A stretch of DNA of 64,000 bases from Gnetum montanum (taxonomy: Eukaryota; Streptophyta; Gnetopsida; Gnetales; Gnetaceae): the NCBI GenBank assembly GCA_015680685.1, contig MNCI01023742.1:1801075-1865074 (forward strand). The letters run 5' to 3'. Under the pieces are notes generated by a model that did no database searches, was not told where the DNA came from, and saw only the letters and a list, made by a program, of their open reading frames with translations. This document shows, in pieces, positions 1 to 11,028 of this stretch; within the stretch, counting starts at the first letter, position 1, and the number at the start of each line of letters is the position of its first letter. The position numbers were made by a program, and so were the translations under genes.

Positions 1-486
1 TATGAAATGGTCTAGGCCAGTTAGGTGCTTATATAATTGGAGTCTCTACAAGCTTCTACTTGAGGCTTTGGAATGCATGTTCGCATTTCGTGGTCTAGAT
101 GAATGGGACATCTTTCTTTGTAAGCTCGACCAACGATTTTGTAGTCTTAGAGAAATTATCTATAAAACACCGATAGCAACCATTGTATCCAAGAAATGAC
201 CAGATATCTTTAATTATTTTAAGTTGGTTATTTCTTGGATGACCTAAATCATTTTAGGGTCCACCTCAATCCTTGCCTGAGAAATTTTGTGCCCCAGTAT
301 AATTCCCTCCTAGACCGTCAGATGGCTCTTCTAGCAATTAAGCTAAATATTCATCTCCACAAACCTTTTAAGCACTTACTCAAGGTAGTCTAAGGTTTAC
401 TCAAATGTGGCATCATAGGTAGAGAAGTCATCCATGAAGACTTCCACTCCACAACCAATTTTTTGCTAAAAAAATGCTCAAGACCA
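1..486 (-). pseudogene. Element H: RT palm to RNase H remnant (3' part)
   Basis: Reverse-strand remnant of a Ty3/gypsy reverse transcriptase. The catalytic box reads FMDD at 427-438, followed in translation by FSTYD; lower coordinates continue into the RT thumb and RNase H side. The same stretch recurs, diverged, at about 27660-28140 (element A) and 46650-47140 (element B). Many in-frame stops are present. The fragment stops at 486 where T1 begins, and the gene resumes on the far side of T1 at 18729. It also runs off the left edge of the window. Family assignment (Athila-like) rests on similarity to the better preserved copies here. Confidence 0.8.
482..486. repeat. T1 target-site duplication, left copy
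   Basis: GACCA directly precedes the TG that opens the T1 5' LTR and is repeated at 18724-18728 after the 3' LTR. Removing T1 plus one copy rejoins the H sequence in the same register as the uninterrupted element B sequence near 47140. Confidence 0.8.
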
Positions 487-2030
487 TGAAACACCCTAAA
501 ATTTCAAGGCACTCTTGCTTCACCAGGGTCTTGGAAATGAGGCAAACATTTCCACAAGTGTAGCCTCATGATAGTTTGGTAGGAAAATGAATGCATTGAG
601 TTTAAATTGTTCAGTTCGACAAGTTTTCTACCTCCGAGAGCTGAAAGGCCCAATGGACTCTTCGGCTTGCCCACCTGGGTGTTTCACCTGGCTGATAGTC
701 TATTCGAAAACCATGCTTAGAGTTGTCTGTAGTGCTCAGGATGGATAAAATAGTTCAGCAAGTTTTCTAGTGGAGAAGTCTGCTACGCTACGCTACGTTG
801 CGCAGCGTAGCAAGCCTTCGAAAAATCAAGTGTTCAAATGCAGGCTTTAGCAAAAGATGTTCGCGCAAGGAAAAATCAGAAATCAGCCAATACAGAGTGC
901 TATGCTATGCTACGCTACATAGTGTAGCACAACGAAGTAAAGGAAAAACAAGCAGAACTTTCCCATCATAGTTTTAATAGAAATACAAGTTACATCGGCT
1001 GCTACGCTATGCTACGCTATGTAGCATAGCATAGTGTAGCAAAGAATGCAGATCCAAAAAATACTTCAAAAGTTAACCTGATGTGTGCTGAAGCTTCCAA
1101 TAGATGCAGTTGACTGCAATGTAAATTTCCTTTTCAAACTGGTGGCTACGCTATGCCAATGTGCTACGCTACATAGCAAAGCATAGCGTAGCAAGTAGAT
1201 ATGCTACGCCAGTGTGCTTCATCTCTTGCTTGCATTGTTTGCACACTTGACGTCAACATTCCCATTTTCGACAGCATGATTGCAACGTAGTAGGTTCCCA
1301 ATCGATTTTGCATATCCATGCAATATGAGCACGTTAGCGTCTCATGGGTCCAAGACATGTGTCATCCAAGCCTCATTTCTCACATACTCCTAGCCCTATA
1401 AATACCCCAATGAGCAACACTTAAAGGGTTGGCAAATTTGGTTGGCAGGTTGGCAAATTTGGGTTACAAATTAAGAATTCTATTGGCAAGTTGTCAAATT
1501 AGCAATTTATTGGATTTGCAAATTTCAGCAGTTGGCATCTTTTGCATTAGCACTTGGAATTAGCTTTTCTCTTGTTGGCATTTTGCACTGTTAGCTTTTA
1601 AGCTTATACTCAAAAAACGTAGTGGAGGTATTTCGAGCGTTCTGATCATTCCTGGACTCTTCATGTGCCTCCGGTGATGTATAACTTGTTATACATTTTC
1701 AAGCAAAGAAGAGAATCGAACCCACGACTTTGCGGTGGTGTATTTTCTTATCCCATTTACTCTGTGATTCCTTCATTGTCATCATTATTCGGCATCATTT
1801 TCTTTATTATCGCATTTATTGATCATCAGTTAAATCTCACGTATTTTGCATTTAAAACAACGTTTACAAAAGGTTAAATTACATCGATTAAGTACCTATC
1901 TAATTGAACACACCATTTAGGGTGCTCCATTTCAATTTTATCCAGCATGGCCCTTGCATGGATCCAGGGTTAAACTATTCACTCGGCAACCCCTCGGTGT
2001 TTCCAGCCACCAACATTTTTGGTCACTATA
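487..2030 (+). repeat. T1 5' LTR
   Basis: Matches 17147-18723 along its whole length. It starts TGAAACACC and ends CACTATA. Between about 780 and 1210 it carries many short inverted units of GCTACGCT/AGCGTAGC (for example around 781-812, 1003-1043 and 1145-1195) that can fold into hairpins. A TATA box lies at 1397-1404. Confidence 0.9.
1397..1404 (+). promoter_or_regulatory. TATA box of T1 5' LTR
   Basis: TATAAATA in the context CCCTATAAATACC, conserved in the 3' LTR at 18090-18097. It would place the genomic RNA start (U3/R border) near 1430. Confidence 0.7.
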
Positions 2031-2036
2031 GTTTTT

Positions 2037-2053
2037 TGGTGCCAGAAGGAAGG
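2037..2053 (+). other. T1 primer-binding site (candidate)
   Basis: TGGTGCCAGAAGGAAGG begins six bases after the LTR end. Only the first seven bases fit the tRNA-Asp-type site of the other elements here, so the priming tRNA is not resolved. No gene is seen from here to the gag start at 2282. Confidence 0.45.
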
Positions 2054-2281
2054 TCTTTTGGTGCCTTTTTTGTGTTTCATGGTAGCCCTGCACTTGGTCT
2101 GTACCCCGTCACGCACTAGCGTAAATGTGACACCCTTTTGCGGTTGTTTACGTGTCGTGTGGTGTAGATTGGTCACTGCGACGGTTCCTTTGGAACCCTA
2201 CAGGATAGAAAGCCTTCAATCGCTATTCGATCTCCTTGTTTTTCTTGTTTGCAAACCCTTCTTTTTTTCAGCCTTACGAAA

Positions 2282-5200
2282 ATGATTTCCTCAAGCACCA
2301 CAATTACTACCTCTAATGTCGAGGTTCCCCTCTCGGTTCAGGGCACCACAGGTGCCAAGCAACCGCTTAGTCCAATGCAAGAGCTACGCCAATCTCTTAG
2401 GATTTAAAACCGATCACTTGAGAGCTTGGCACAGCAATATGAGTAATACAACTTTCTCTGTGCTAAGGTTTAGGTAAATCTACCCTTAGACACATAAGAA
2501 CTCAAAGAAAAACATAGCTTCGAGTTTGCTTATTGTAATGGGAGGGAATTTATTCCCACTCCCGACATTTCCATTCCTCCGATGCAAACGCATCAGTGGA
2601 TCATAGATCAACTGACACAGTTGACTAGGCCTAGGGAGTCACGCGACACGACATCTCGCTATGATGAGACATTCCAATAGGGGCAAGAGAAATTGGATTC
2701 CCAGTCTAAGGGTGGGGGTCAAACCAACCTTGCCACCATCCCTCCCACCCCATCTTTCTGGACGATTCCGCTCTCTACCGCTGCTCCCTTCATGATCACG
2801 TCCACATTGTCGCAACCCGCAGTATCATCGACAATGGGTAGCCATGCCATGCCATCAGCGTATCAACATGCTTATTCCCCTATCTCATTCTTAGCCACTA
2901 TCCTTCCGCAAACTGTTTCCTAATCCATTCTTGTTTCGCACCACGCACCAATCACAACTACCCTGCCCTACGTTCACACCGTACCTACACCGTAGTTGCA
3001 TGCAATTTCCACATGCATTTTGGCATCTACACCTATACCACCACCAACGGTGGGCCCAGTCCCATCCACATGGTGGACCCCATTCACTTTGCCTCCTATT
3101 TCGCAGCCATTGCAAATGTCTCACTACGCTCGCCACCAAACGTACCAAGTCCTGCAAATGGTACAACCAAGCGCAGGACTATGGTTTGTCCCACCAGCCA
3201 CACAAACGGCCTACCCCGTGGCACAAACAGCAACTGTTGCTCCAACAGCACCACCTATCGGATGGTGGACACCACAAGCAACACCTTTCATAGGGGCCGC
3301 CCCAACGACATTGCCTATGGGTCACGTCAGTGCCCCTGCCACTCCACAGATGGGAGCTGCCTTTGTAGCTCCCCAACCATTTGCATCGTCCCCAGGTCTG
3401 GATCAAGCATTCTAGCTTATCCATACCCTTACTGAAAAATCAAACACCTCAAGGCTACCGATTCTGACATGGTACAAGTCATGGATTTCTACCATGACAA
3501 TCCCATCAGCCTAGCAGTCCCCATGTTAACACTACCCCCCGGGATGCCACTTCCTCATTTTACTAAATACAATGGCAAGGGTGATCCCAATGCCCATCTT
3601 GTTACATTTAGATCTGAGTCCCTTCTTTTGCAACAATGGCCGCATACAATTATCTGTGTCTTTGTTATGTCTTTGACGGGCAAAGCTTTGGACTAGTATC
3701 ATGTGCTCCCACGCTCCTCCATCTTAACCCTAGAGGAGTTGTTGACCCAATTCATAACGTGTTTCAAGTATAACTTGAGACCAGAGGTTACGTTGGATGA
3801 GTTAATGAGCATCAAACAAGATCCACTCAAATTGGTCCAGAAATTCATACAACGGTGGAGCGCAACCCTTAATGAGATCCGCGAGTCCATCACGAAGGCC
3901 CATTTGCTAGCCTTCTTTAAGGGTGTAGTGAATGACTTCATTAAGTTAAAATTGTACTATCTTGCTCCATGGACTCTTAGTTAGGCTTTGGCCCAAATCA
4001 AGAGCATACAAGACGCAGTCGAGGTAAGCAAAGACTCGGCCTATGTTGCATATAAGAACACTTTTGTGAAGAAGGAAAAAGATAAGGGTAAGGCTGTAAC
4101 AACCACAATGGCTGCTGTGGCAAACGAAGCCAAGCCCAAAAACAATAATAACAAGAAGGCAGCCACACCAGCAACTAACCCTACACTCGCACTAGGCAAT
4201 GCAGACTAACGCTCGACATCGACACCCAAAGCATTCGCACCACCCAAGCCTAATTTTGAGCGTAAAGATTGCTCTAAATATACCCCGCTGCCCATCAAGC
4301 CTTCAAAACTTCTGAAGCAATTACTAGGGGTAGGGTATATTCAACATAAGTGGATGTTAGAGGAGGCAGCCAAGAAACATCAACGGTACTGTGAACTCCT
4401 TAGGAACCCCTCCTTGGCGTTTCCCAATGAGTCGCTAGTTCCTAAGAATTTCAGGCTGGAGCAATTCTGTGACTACCATCAGCAGTGTGATCACGATATG
4501 GATTACTGCTTGGCGTTAAAATACGAAATCCAAAGAATGATTGATCAAGGGAAACTAGTTCTAGATGAAAGCAACCTAGTGTGTCCCAAAAATTAATCTC
4601 TGCATGTCTATAGGGATCCTCTTAATGCCAATGATGCCGGTTACATTATCAACACTATTGGCGTTGACATTAGTCCAAAGCCATCCTAGCAATCGTTTGT
4701 GGTTCGTGTGCCTCAGCGTAGTGCACCAACACCACTGGCAGCTAAGAAAAATCCACAACAATCGTTTGTGCTAAGAATCCCTCTCCAGACATCCACCTCT
4801 ACACTGCCTATAAGAAAAACTGCACTGTCACTGACCACATTAACACCGCAAGCACCATTCATCATTAGGGGGCCAAGCCACTTAACCGTTCCCACCCCGT
4901 ATAAGATAGCACTGTAGCCTTCTTGTCCAAAAAAATGGGAAGAGAGTTTGACAGGTGAGGCATTAATGGAACGTACCGCCCCAGGTACTTCCAAGCCTAT
5001 GTCATCGCCCTCTACATCTACATCCTCATTGCCAAAGTATAACATTGCTACGCTCACACGATCTTTGCCACCTTGCTCAAAAGGGTCTGATCCCAGACCC
5101 GAAACTTTCCCTCCTCAGGAAATTCATCTCCTGGGATGAATGGAAGAGGAGAAAGGCAATAAACAAGAAGATGACCAAGACCTCTTAAGTGCTCTTACTC

Positions 5201-5394
5201 AGGTCAGGCAGGCTCTAAAATAAAAAAACATAACGTTGAGCTTGTATGACCTGATTATGACTTCCATCGCACACCGTGAGGCTCTGGTTCGCATGTTAAT
5301 GGCAATACTAGTTGACGAGAACATGCCAGCAGAAGAGAAAGCAATCCACTTGGTTTTGCTTCCTTCTATGCTCACAGAATCGTAGCCATCCCAG
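2282..5394 (+). pseudogene. gag: T1 gag (capsid/nucleocapsid) and linker to protease
   Basis: ATG at 2282 opens a frame read with stops to about 3430, then a one-step frameshift (between 3415 and 3469) into the frame that runs through protease. The N-terminal third is very rich in Pro, Thr, Ala and Gln (about 2700-3415). The capsid-like core follows (PLPHFTKYNGKGDPNAHL at about 3548, then LRPEVTLDELMSIKQDPLK), typical of Tat gag. A Lys-rich stretch lies near 4070-4160. The nucleocapsid motif is C-X2-H-X4-H-X4-C in EQFCDYHQQCDHDMDYC (about 4459-4510), the CHHC variant common in this branch. Stops at 3694, 3982, 4207, 4594, 4687, 4915, 5137, 5221 and 5383 are mostly TAG or TAA. Confidence 0.8.
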
Positions 5395-6066
5395 TTGAAT
5401 TTCTGTGATGAGTCCATTAGGGAAGACCCTGAAAAGGGTCAAGTGACTACAACACCCCTATTCATCACAATTCGGGTCAGTCAACATAAGATCCAAAGGG
5501 TACACGTTGATGATGGGGCTGCTACAAAGGTCATCCCATTCCCTATTGTAGATAAGTTGGGTTTGGTAGACCAAATCAAACCTACAACAATGTCATGCTT
5601 AAAGTTATTCAATGGGGCACGAGTCGTGGTGAAAGGCACTGTCCACATTGACTTTGTGGTAGGGGACCAGTTCCCCATGAATGTAACATTTATAGTGGTG
5701 GAAGAGATGCCCGGGTTTAACCTAATCTTGGGGAGGTCATGGTTAACACAACTTAGGGCCGTCTCTTCACCCATACATCAGGAGATCCACTTGCCCTATG
5801 CAAGCACGGAGGTGGTAATCCATGGTGACGAGGTAGCAATGCAAGTAATAAATAACATAGATATGGAGCAAGGCTCAGAGGTCATAACCTCTGAGAATGA
5901 GATGCCTATCTCTGTAGATATTAATTGTTTAGTGAAAGAGCCGACCCAACACGTCGGATTAGAAAATGAAAATGCATGGGCCGAGTTGCCCTTGCAAGCA
6001 GAGGATAACGATGTAGATGAGTGTCGCAACAAAGCATCTCGACCCTACGTCTCACCAAATCCATGA
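5395..6066 (+). pseudogene. T1 aspartic protease
   Basis: Retropepsin-like domain, open for 223 codons in the gag frame. The active-site loop reads VHVDDGAATKVIP (about 5506-5545), with DDGAA in place of the usual D[ST]G. The second hallmark, FNLILGRSWLTQLRAV (about 5716-5763), matches the ILGRxWL signature of plant gypsy proteases. It cleaves Gag-Pol in the virus-like particle. No autonomous start is expected since it is translated from gag. A TGA ends the frame at 6064-6066, well before RT, so a spliced or otherwise bridged transcript would be needed to express RT. Confidence 0.8.
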
Positions 6067-6582
6067 CGGGTTATATAGTAGTTACGCATAGCATAGTAAC
6101 CTCACTAGTTCTTGCCCAATTAACATCCATTGTACACTTATTGCTTATTCTCTTCGCATACATCCATCTACGCTAGGTTGCCTAACTAAATCCTTTAAAT
6201 CGTTCACACATCTTTCTTTTTTACATCATTGCCATGGCCCAAAATGGCCTAAAACTACATATGGCCTGAAATGACCTAAAACTACATACGGCCCGCTAAG
6301 GCCTAAAACTGGAATTTTTTTCTTCTTTTGTTTACATTACCCCATGGCCCGAAATGGCCTAAAACTACATGTGGCCAGAAATGGCCCAAAACTACGCATG
6401 GCCCAAAATGGCCTAAAACTAAGACACATTAAAAACATAAAAAATCGATCGCATAGATAACATATGTAATGCACAAGCTAGAATAACACCAATCTTGACA
6501 TAATTCATTTTTCATTTAAGGTTTCAAATAAACAATGTTTGCAATAGTTTTGAAAAAATACAAAATCGAAAAGCCCTTGTTG
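6067..6582 (+). repeat. Spacer after protease with TGGCC...CCTAAAACTACA minisatellite
   Basis: About seven degenerate copies of a 25 bp unit, consensus near ATGGCCCRAAATGGCCTAAA plus ACTAC, lie between 6228 and 6420. A short T-rich stretch (about 6310-6345) interrupts them. The internal GGCC pairs make each unit partly self-complementary. The rest of the spacer is AT-rich with no coding signal. It separates protease from the 3' end of the antisense gene. Confidence 0.7.
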
Positions 6583-6678
6583 TTACACATCATCTTCTCC
6601 TGCATCGTCTTCCCTTACACCACCTTCCTCTGCATCATTATTCCCACCATCATAGGGCCCTACTTCTTCATCCAGAAT
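6583..6678 (-). pseudogene. Antisense gene exon 8 (acidic C-terminus)
   Basis: Starts after a clear acceptor (TATAATGCAG at 6679 and above) and stays in phase with exon 7. It encodes ILDEEVGPYDGG followed by a run of Asp, Glu and Gly and ends EDDV-stop. No internal stop is present. The intron above it spans 6679-6765 (87 bp). Confidence 0.65.
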
Positions 6679-6765
6679 CTGCATTATAAAAAGTGAAGTG
6701 GTCAGCCAGAGTCGTAGTAAAAGCTAGAATGAAACAAATAGTTGCATTATAATAAAGTGACTAAC

Positions 6766-7590
6766 TTGAGATGGTCCCGCATCTGTCTCGGGGGGTATGC
6801 GATCCAATCCAATCCCGAGGTGATGCCAAACCTCCTCTTCTGTAATATCTACCCAGTGTCTATTGCTCAATTTAGCGTTTGCAACAACTTTCTTCTTTTC
6901 GATAGCCATCCATCTCGGTGGTCCCGGACAAAAGGAGGCAGTGGCAGTCTCACCTATGGGAAGGTTCACTTCTCGCTTAGGGGATTCACTAGCCACCACT
7001 TGTTGCATGAACTTGTTGTAGGCCTCAGAAGCACCAATGGCATCCAAGAATTCTTCATGAGTATACAACTTTATTGAAGCATCCATGTATTATTTGTGGT
7101 AGGCAGGACATTCCAGTTTATACATATGCTTGTGGTTTTTTTGGGACTGCCCCCACTTGTAAACTCTAGAGCTATAATCCTTCCAGTCTTGGTTCTTCTG
7201 AGCCAACAACTCCATCTGCATTCGTTGCTCGATTCTCTTGTAGGTGGCCTCGTTGTTGTACTACACAGCTGTCCAATATCTTGCGTAATCTATGACGGTC
7301 GTGCGTCAACTACCATCATTGGTATCATGGGCCAGGAGGAACTCGTTCTTGGAATAGAGGTCTCCCACCTTGGCAGTCAAGTTGGCCTTCTCCTTCTTGA
7401 GCCTTTGGACCCATTTCCACAGGTCTTCATTCATGTGCCTACACTCTCACAAGGAGCATGCCGAGTGCAACGCACATTTACTAGCCTCGTCATATATGTG
7501 ACGAGGAACCTCGGTTACTTCAGGTGGGAATTTAGGTACGACGTTGACCTTGATTGCTTTTTTTGGGTCCCATTTGAGGTGAGAAGTTGT
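6766..7590 (-). pseudogene. Antisense gene exon 7 (charged, helical region)
   Basis: One frame runs from about 7590 to the donor CAA|GTTAGT at 6765. It includes a Lys/Glu-rich, probably coiled-coil part (LKKEKANLTAKVGDLYSKNE), then a Gln/Lys-rich part, then MDASIKLYTHEEFLDAIGAS and a stretch ending ETDAGPSQ. Four in-frame stops (TGA, TGA, TAG, TAA) interrupt it. The upstream boundary is approximate because no AG acceptor survives there. Confidence 0.6.
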
Positions 7591-7695
7591 TGACCATACA
7601 CAAAAACGCATTAGTTACAGTAGCATAGAAAAATTCAGCAATCCAAAAGGTCTAGCGTAGCAACTCGAAGAGCCTAGCATAGCCACTCCACTTAC

Positions 7696-7860
7696 CCATT
7701 TCAAGATCAACCTACTTGAGATTGCTGATCATGTCATCAATAACCCCTTGCATGAACACAAACTTGTCAGGGGTCTTAGCCCATGGTTCTAACCAGATCA
7801 AGGAAGGCCCTGCAGTGCCAATAGTGGTATCTGCCATATAACCAAACATGTCAGTCATGA
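7696..7860 (-). pseudogene. Antisense gene exon 6
   Basis: Begins after ATCTCAG and ends at a strong donor (ATGG|GTAAGTGG). It encodes VMTDMFGYMADTTIGTAGPS and continues to DDMISNLK, with one TAG near the end. Using this acceptor, rather than the AG nine bases upstream, keeps phase with exon 5. The intron before it is 59 bp. Confidence 0.6.
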
Positions 7861-7919
7861 CTGAGATGGACTACAATAAAACTGATGAGTAACGTAAATG
7901 ATAATGTAAGGGCTTCTAC

Positions 7920-8370
7920 CTAGCAAACCCTTAGGGGTGATAGCAGGGGGGTCATCCATCAACATATTGTCGAATATATGGTCAAACTCACCAGCATCTA
8001 GTTGTAGCTCCGCTCCTCCTGGCTGGCTTAACACTATGGTAGCACACCTTGTGTTTATCTGCTCCTTCGATGCTAAAATGCATTCAGAAAAGGGATCATC
8101 AGTAGAGATCCCCTTCCGGTTGACACAGTTTTCCTCTTTATTCATTGGGGCCTTTCCTTTTAAGGTGCCAGCATCCTCCTCATCAGTAGGGGAATTCTCT
8201 TCGTTGACAGAAATGTCCTCCTTGTCAGCAGGAGAATTTTCTTCGTAGATGGGAGCTCCTTCCCTCTTGACTGAGGCCCTTCTCTCTGTGGCTGGGGCCC
8301 TCGCATCTTTATTAGCTGCCCCTATTTCGAGGACCAACACCTCTTCATCGTCTTCTTTTTCTTCTTCTTC
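7920..8370 (-). pseudogene. Antisense gene exon 5 (acidic low-complexity linker)
   Basis: Open for its full 451 bases. It begins with a Glu/Asp run, then imperfect repeats built on EENSP-[AT]-D[KE]E, then a less biased end (EFDHIFDNMLMDDPPAITPK). The acceptor CTGCCAAAG precedes it and the donor CTAG|GTAGAAG follows. Absence of stops over this length, in a neighbourhood full of them, supports it as real coding sequence. Confidence 0.65.
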
Positions 8371-8599
8371 CTTTGGCAGCAAAACAAGTTCGCATTAGGC
8401 TTAACATGTTAACTTAGAATTGATGTTACGCTATGCTACGCTACCTAGTGTAGCAGGCATTAACCAAACCAGCGAAGAAAAAAACATAGAGAAAAACATT
8501 TATCAATGGGAGGCTGTATTCTGCGTAACTTAAACCGTAGTTTCTGCCCCCCTTCTTCATCCGTTCGGGGAGGCTCCTCAACTGGACGAGAGCTCTTAC

Positions 8600-9551
8600 G
8601 TCACGACTTAGTGGCTACGTCTCAGTGATGAGGTGTTTTCCTTGTGATATGCTACCTATAGTAGTAGGGGACACCTCTCCCAAGCTGTCCTGGCCACTGA
8701 AGTGGCGGGCCACCCAATCCTTAGTCATCATGGAAAATGACTCCCATATGGCTTCTGGGGGATCCTGGGCTCAGGTGGTTCAAAAGACTTGGCAAATCCA
8801 TGGTTTGGAAATCTAGTTACGATCTTGCATCACCCATACTCCATTATCATAAACTACCAAGAATACCACAAACTGCCACAAGCAAGCTATGAAAAAGGCA
8901 TGATGCACATTGAAACGAGACTCAGGCTTCTTATGAGGCTTGATCATTTTAGCTTGTAGACCTTTGCACAGATGCTTGGCCTAATTGTAATGGGCCCCCT
9001 CTTCCATGACTTCCCTCATTACCCAAGCTTGCTCAATCCCAATGATCTTGCCTTGGGACAGTAGCTTGGGAAAAGCATGGGTACGGAAGATGGGGTAAAC
9101 CGTTTTGGCTACTTTCGGCTTGATCGCTTCCATAGGAATCCCTTTCGCCCTTTTTCTACCCTTAGCCACTCCTCAATGTCCCTCTGATGGTTTGCCTCCT
9201 TTTTGATCTTTGCTCTTACGACAAGACCATTAGCAGGGACATCGAAGAGGTCTACGAATAGTTGGTCATTGATCTCAAGGACCACCAGCACACTGTGCAC
9301 ACGTGTGCAGAAGCAGTCCACCTTTTCAAAAAAGGAGTTAGATAGGGTAAGAATCTTAGCATCAGGGACGCCTGGGTTCATGACTAAGAATAATTCCATG
9401 AGCCCAGCGTCCTGAAGATTTTTGGCGAGCGATTCTAGAATCCCATTGCAAAGCCAACATTGGGTCTCATCCACCTCCTCGTACTTGAAGTAGATGTTGA
9501 CCTCATGATGCCTAGAGGTGATCATGGCCACCTCCTGGGATTTCTTCGACA
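8600..9551 (-). pseudogene. Antisense gene exon 4: plant-transposon accessory-ORF-like domain
   Basis: Follows a polypyrimidine tract and CTACTACAG. Order: HEVNIYFKYEEVDETQCWL, then LAKNLQDAGLMELFL, a Phe-rich segment, INDQLFVDLFDVPANG, then VAKTVYPIFRTHAFPKLLS and a hydrophobic stretch FFIACLWQFVVFLVVYDNG. The layout (a helix-rich start, then a [FL]G/D-[LV]-P-x-x-G turn, then a conserved helical C-terminus) resembles the accessory ORF family of plant gypsy elements, often annotated as putative plant transposon protein. The sense accessory ORFs of elements A and C share it (LGLPEIG, LGLPNIG). A one-base-class frameshift near 9150 and five later stops break it. It ends at GAC|GTAAGAG. Confidence 0.6.
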
Positions 9552-9666
9552 CTGTAGTAGTTTGCACATGAAAAAAAGTAAAAACTTAGACAAAGAAAAA
9601 AGCAAAAAATAAAGACAAAAATATGGGAAAAAATCAAACATGCAAACGATCCATAGTTTAGCTTAC

Positions 9667-9958
9667 CAGGTATAAACAACGATGGGAACGATGAAAGATC
9701 TACCAATACATCTTCAACAGTGATCGACATAAAGGGTGCTCAATCCCCATCTAACAAATCTAGCTCCTTGCACCTATCATAGAACTAGGAGTACTGGGTT
9801 GTATAGGTTTTGTACTCACCCTCGCATTGGCCTATGACACTTGTGTGCATATTCTCAGTGGAAGAAAACTCCCGCAATGCCATCTGTGCCAAAGCCAATG
9901 CATCCGTATCACCGTGAAGCCCATCCTTGTTGATAAAAAACTTGGTAACAAAAATACA
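9667..9958 (-). pseudogene. Antisense gene exon 3 (linker)
   Basis: Starts after GTTAACAG and ends at CCTG|GTAAGC. It encodes CIFVTKFFINKDGLHGDTDA, then ALREFSSTENMHTSVIGQ and CKELDLLDGD...MSITVEDVLVDLSSF. Two stops occur in 97 codons. A GTGAGT inside the exon could be an alternative donor, but read-through stays in frame into the next part, so a single exon is preferred. Confidence 0.6.
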
Positions 9959-10016
9959 CTGTTAACATTCTGGCCTAGTGTAGCATGCATTGCGTAGCGT
10001 AGTGAAATATGTTTAC

Positions 10017-10509
10017 AGAACTCAGCCGCCAGCACAATAAATAGTTCCTGGTGGGTTCTATAAGCAGGTTCCCATATGGCAGGTAATAAACAATGTGTTG
10101 TATTGATGGTAGCAATTATATTTGGGCATTTCTCAGATCCAAGCCAGATGCTTCAAGATTTTTGGGCACTGATTAGATCCTTTTCCCTGCCCACTCTTAA
10201 TTGCTCCATTCGATCAAGAATTTCAGAATACCCTGATTTGCCTTAGGCAACAAGGTTTCTATTATTATAGCTACTACCTCCTTCGATAAGTGTGACCAAA
10301 TGATCACGCTAAAGTGCTAGAGGAGAAATTGCAGGAAGTCCTGTGCACCTTCCCTGAACCAGACCATCTACTGCCCCACATGTGCATGGGGCTAAGGAAT
10401 GTTGGCCATTGGTTTGCTTAGGCAGCACAAGACTCCTACAATTTCTAGGATGATCAAAATCAGCCTTAGCATCACCTTGCACAACACAATGGCAAATGTT
10501 AACAGCATG
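10017..10509 (-). pseudogene. Antisense gene exon 2: FCP1-like (HAD superfamily) phosphatase-like domain
   Basis: In one frame the exon gives, in order and with spacing fitting an FCP1 homology domain: a beta-strand plus nucleophile region LILIILEIVGVLCCL (usual form hhhDhDGhL); then FREGAQDFLQFLL, stop, HFSVIIWSHLSKEVV (usual RPGxxxFLxxLxxxFxVxIWSS); then LKFLIEWSN (usual FxWDQS); then QHIVYYLPYGNLLIEP (usual DDSPYxxxxNPxxxxIxP). Family members dephosphorylate proteins such as the RNA polymerase II C-terminal domain. Here the nucleophile Asp aligns with Glu and the second acidic residue with Val, so even without its stops it may have been catalytically dead. Stops are TAG or TAA, all one step from Gln codons except possibly one. 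No search was run. Confidence 0.5.
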
Positions 10510-11028
10510 CTCAAGTGAAGTTCGCATGTAGCGTAGTAAGATTAGCCATTTATAGATAGCGTAGCATAACTCTTACCAAGGCAATAGTGTAGCAAAAACA
10601 CAAAAATTTACATGTGAATTTTTAAATAAGAAAGAATTCAATGCGCTGCACTCGTTTCAACAAATCTTCCACTTAACAAAATGATTTGCACTATGCCATG
10701 ATAGACACGTGTTACGCTGTCGAATTATACGCATGGCCAAACCCTCCTGAGGGTCGTACGTTACGCTATTCGCATGCCAAGTTGCCAGAATTGCCTAAAA
10801 CCCTGTGGCAAAGTAGCCATAGCAATGAAGGTCTGAGCAACGCTGCATGCAACCTTAGCGTAGTGTCCATACACCGTCGTGGCCAAATTGGCAACAACGA
10901 TGATGTAATGGACAAAATAACAATAGAAACAATGACAGAAAACGTAGATTGCAAAACCAAAACAGAAACAAAAAGAAAGCAGAAGCAACAATAGCAGTAT
11001 AAAAAGTAGAGGTAGCATAGAAACTTAC

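Noticed and set aside
2931-3435. Several long overlapping frames (up to 140 codons) on both strands
   Set aside because: They are shadows of the Pro/Thr/Ala-rich gag N-terminus. Only the frame through 2693 and 2996 continues gag.
7096-7593. Plus-strand 165-codon frame
   Set aside because: Exact complement of antisense exon 7, whose frame has coiled-coil character and phase-consistent splice sites.
9815-9825. GTGAGT donor inside antisense exon 3
   Set aside because: Reading straight through stays in frame and continues a plausible protein to the stronger GTAAGC donor at 9666.
10686-10994. Plus-strand 102-codon frame
   Set aside because: It overlaps intron 1 of the antisense gene, is low in complexity at its end (Lys/Thr/Gln from AAAC runs) and has no homolog pattern.
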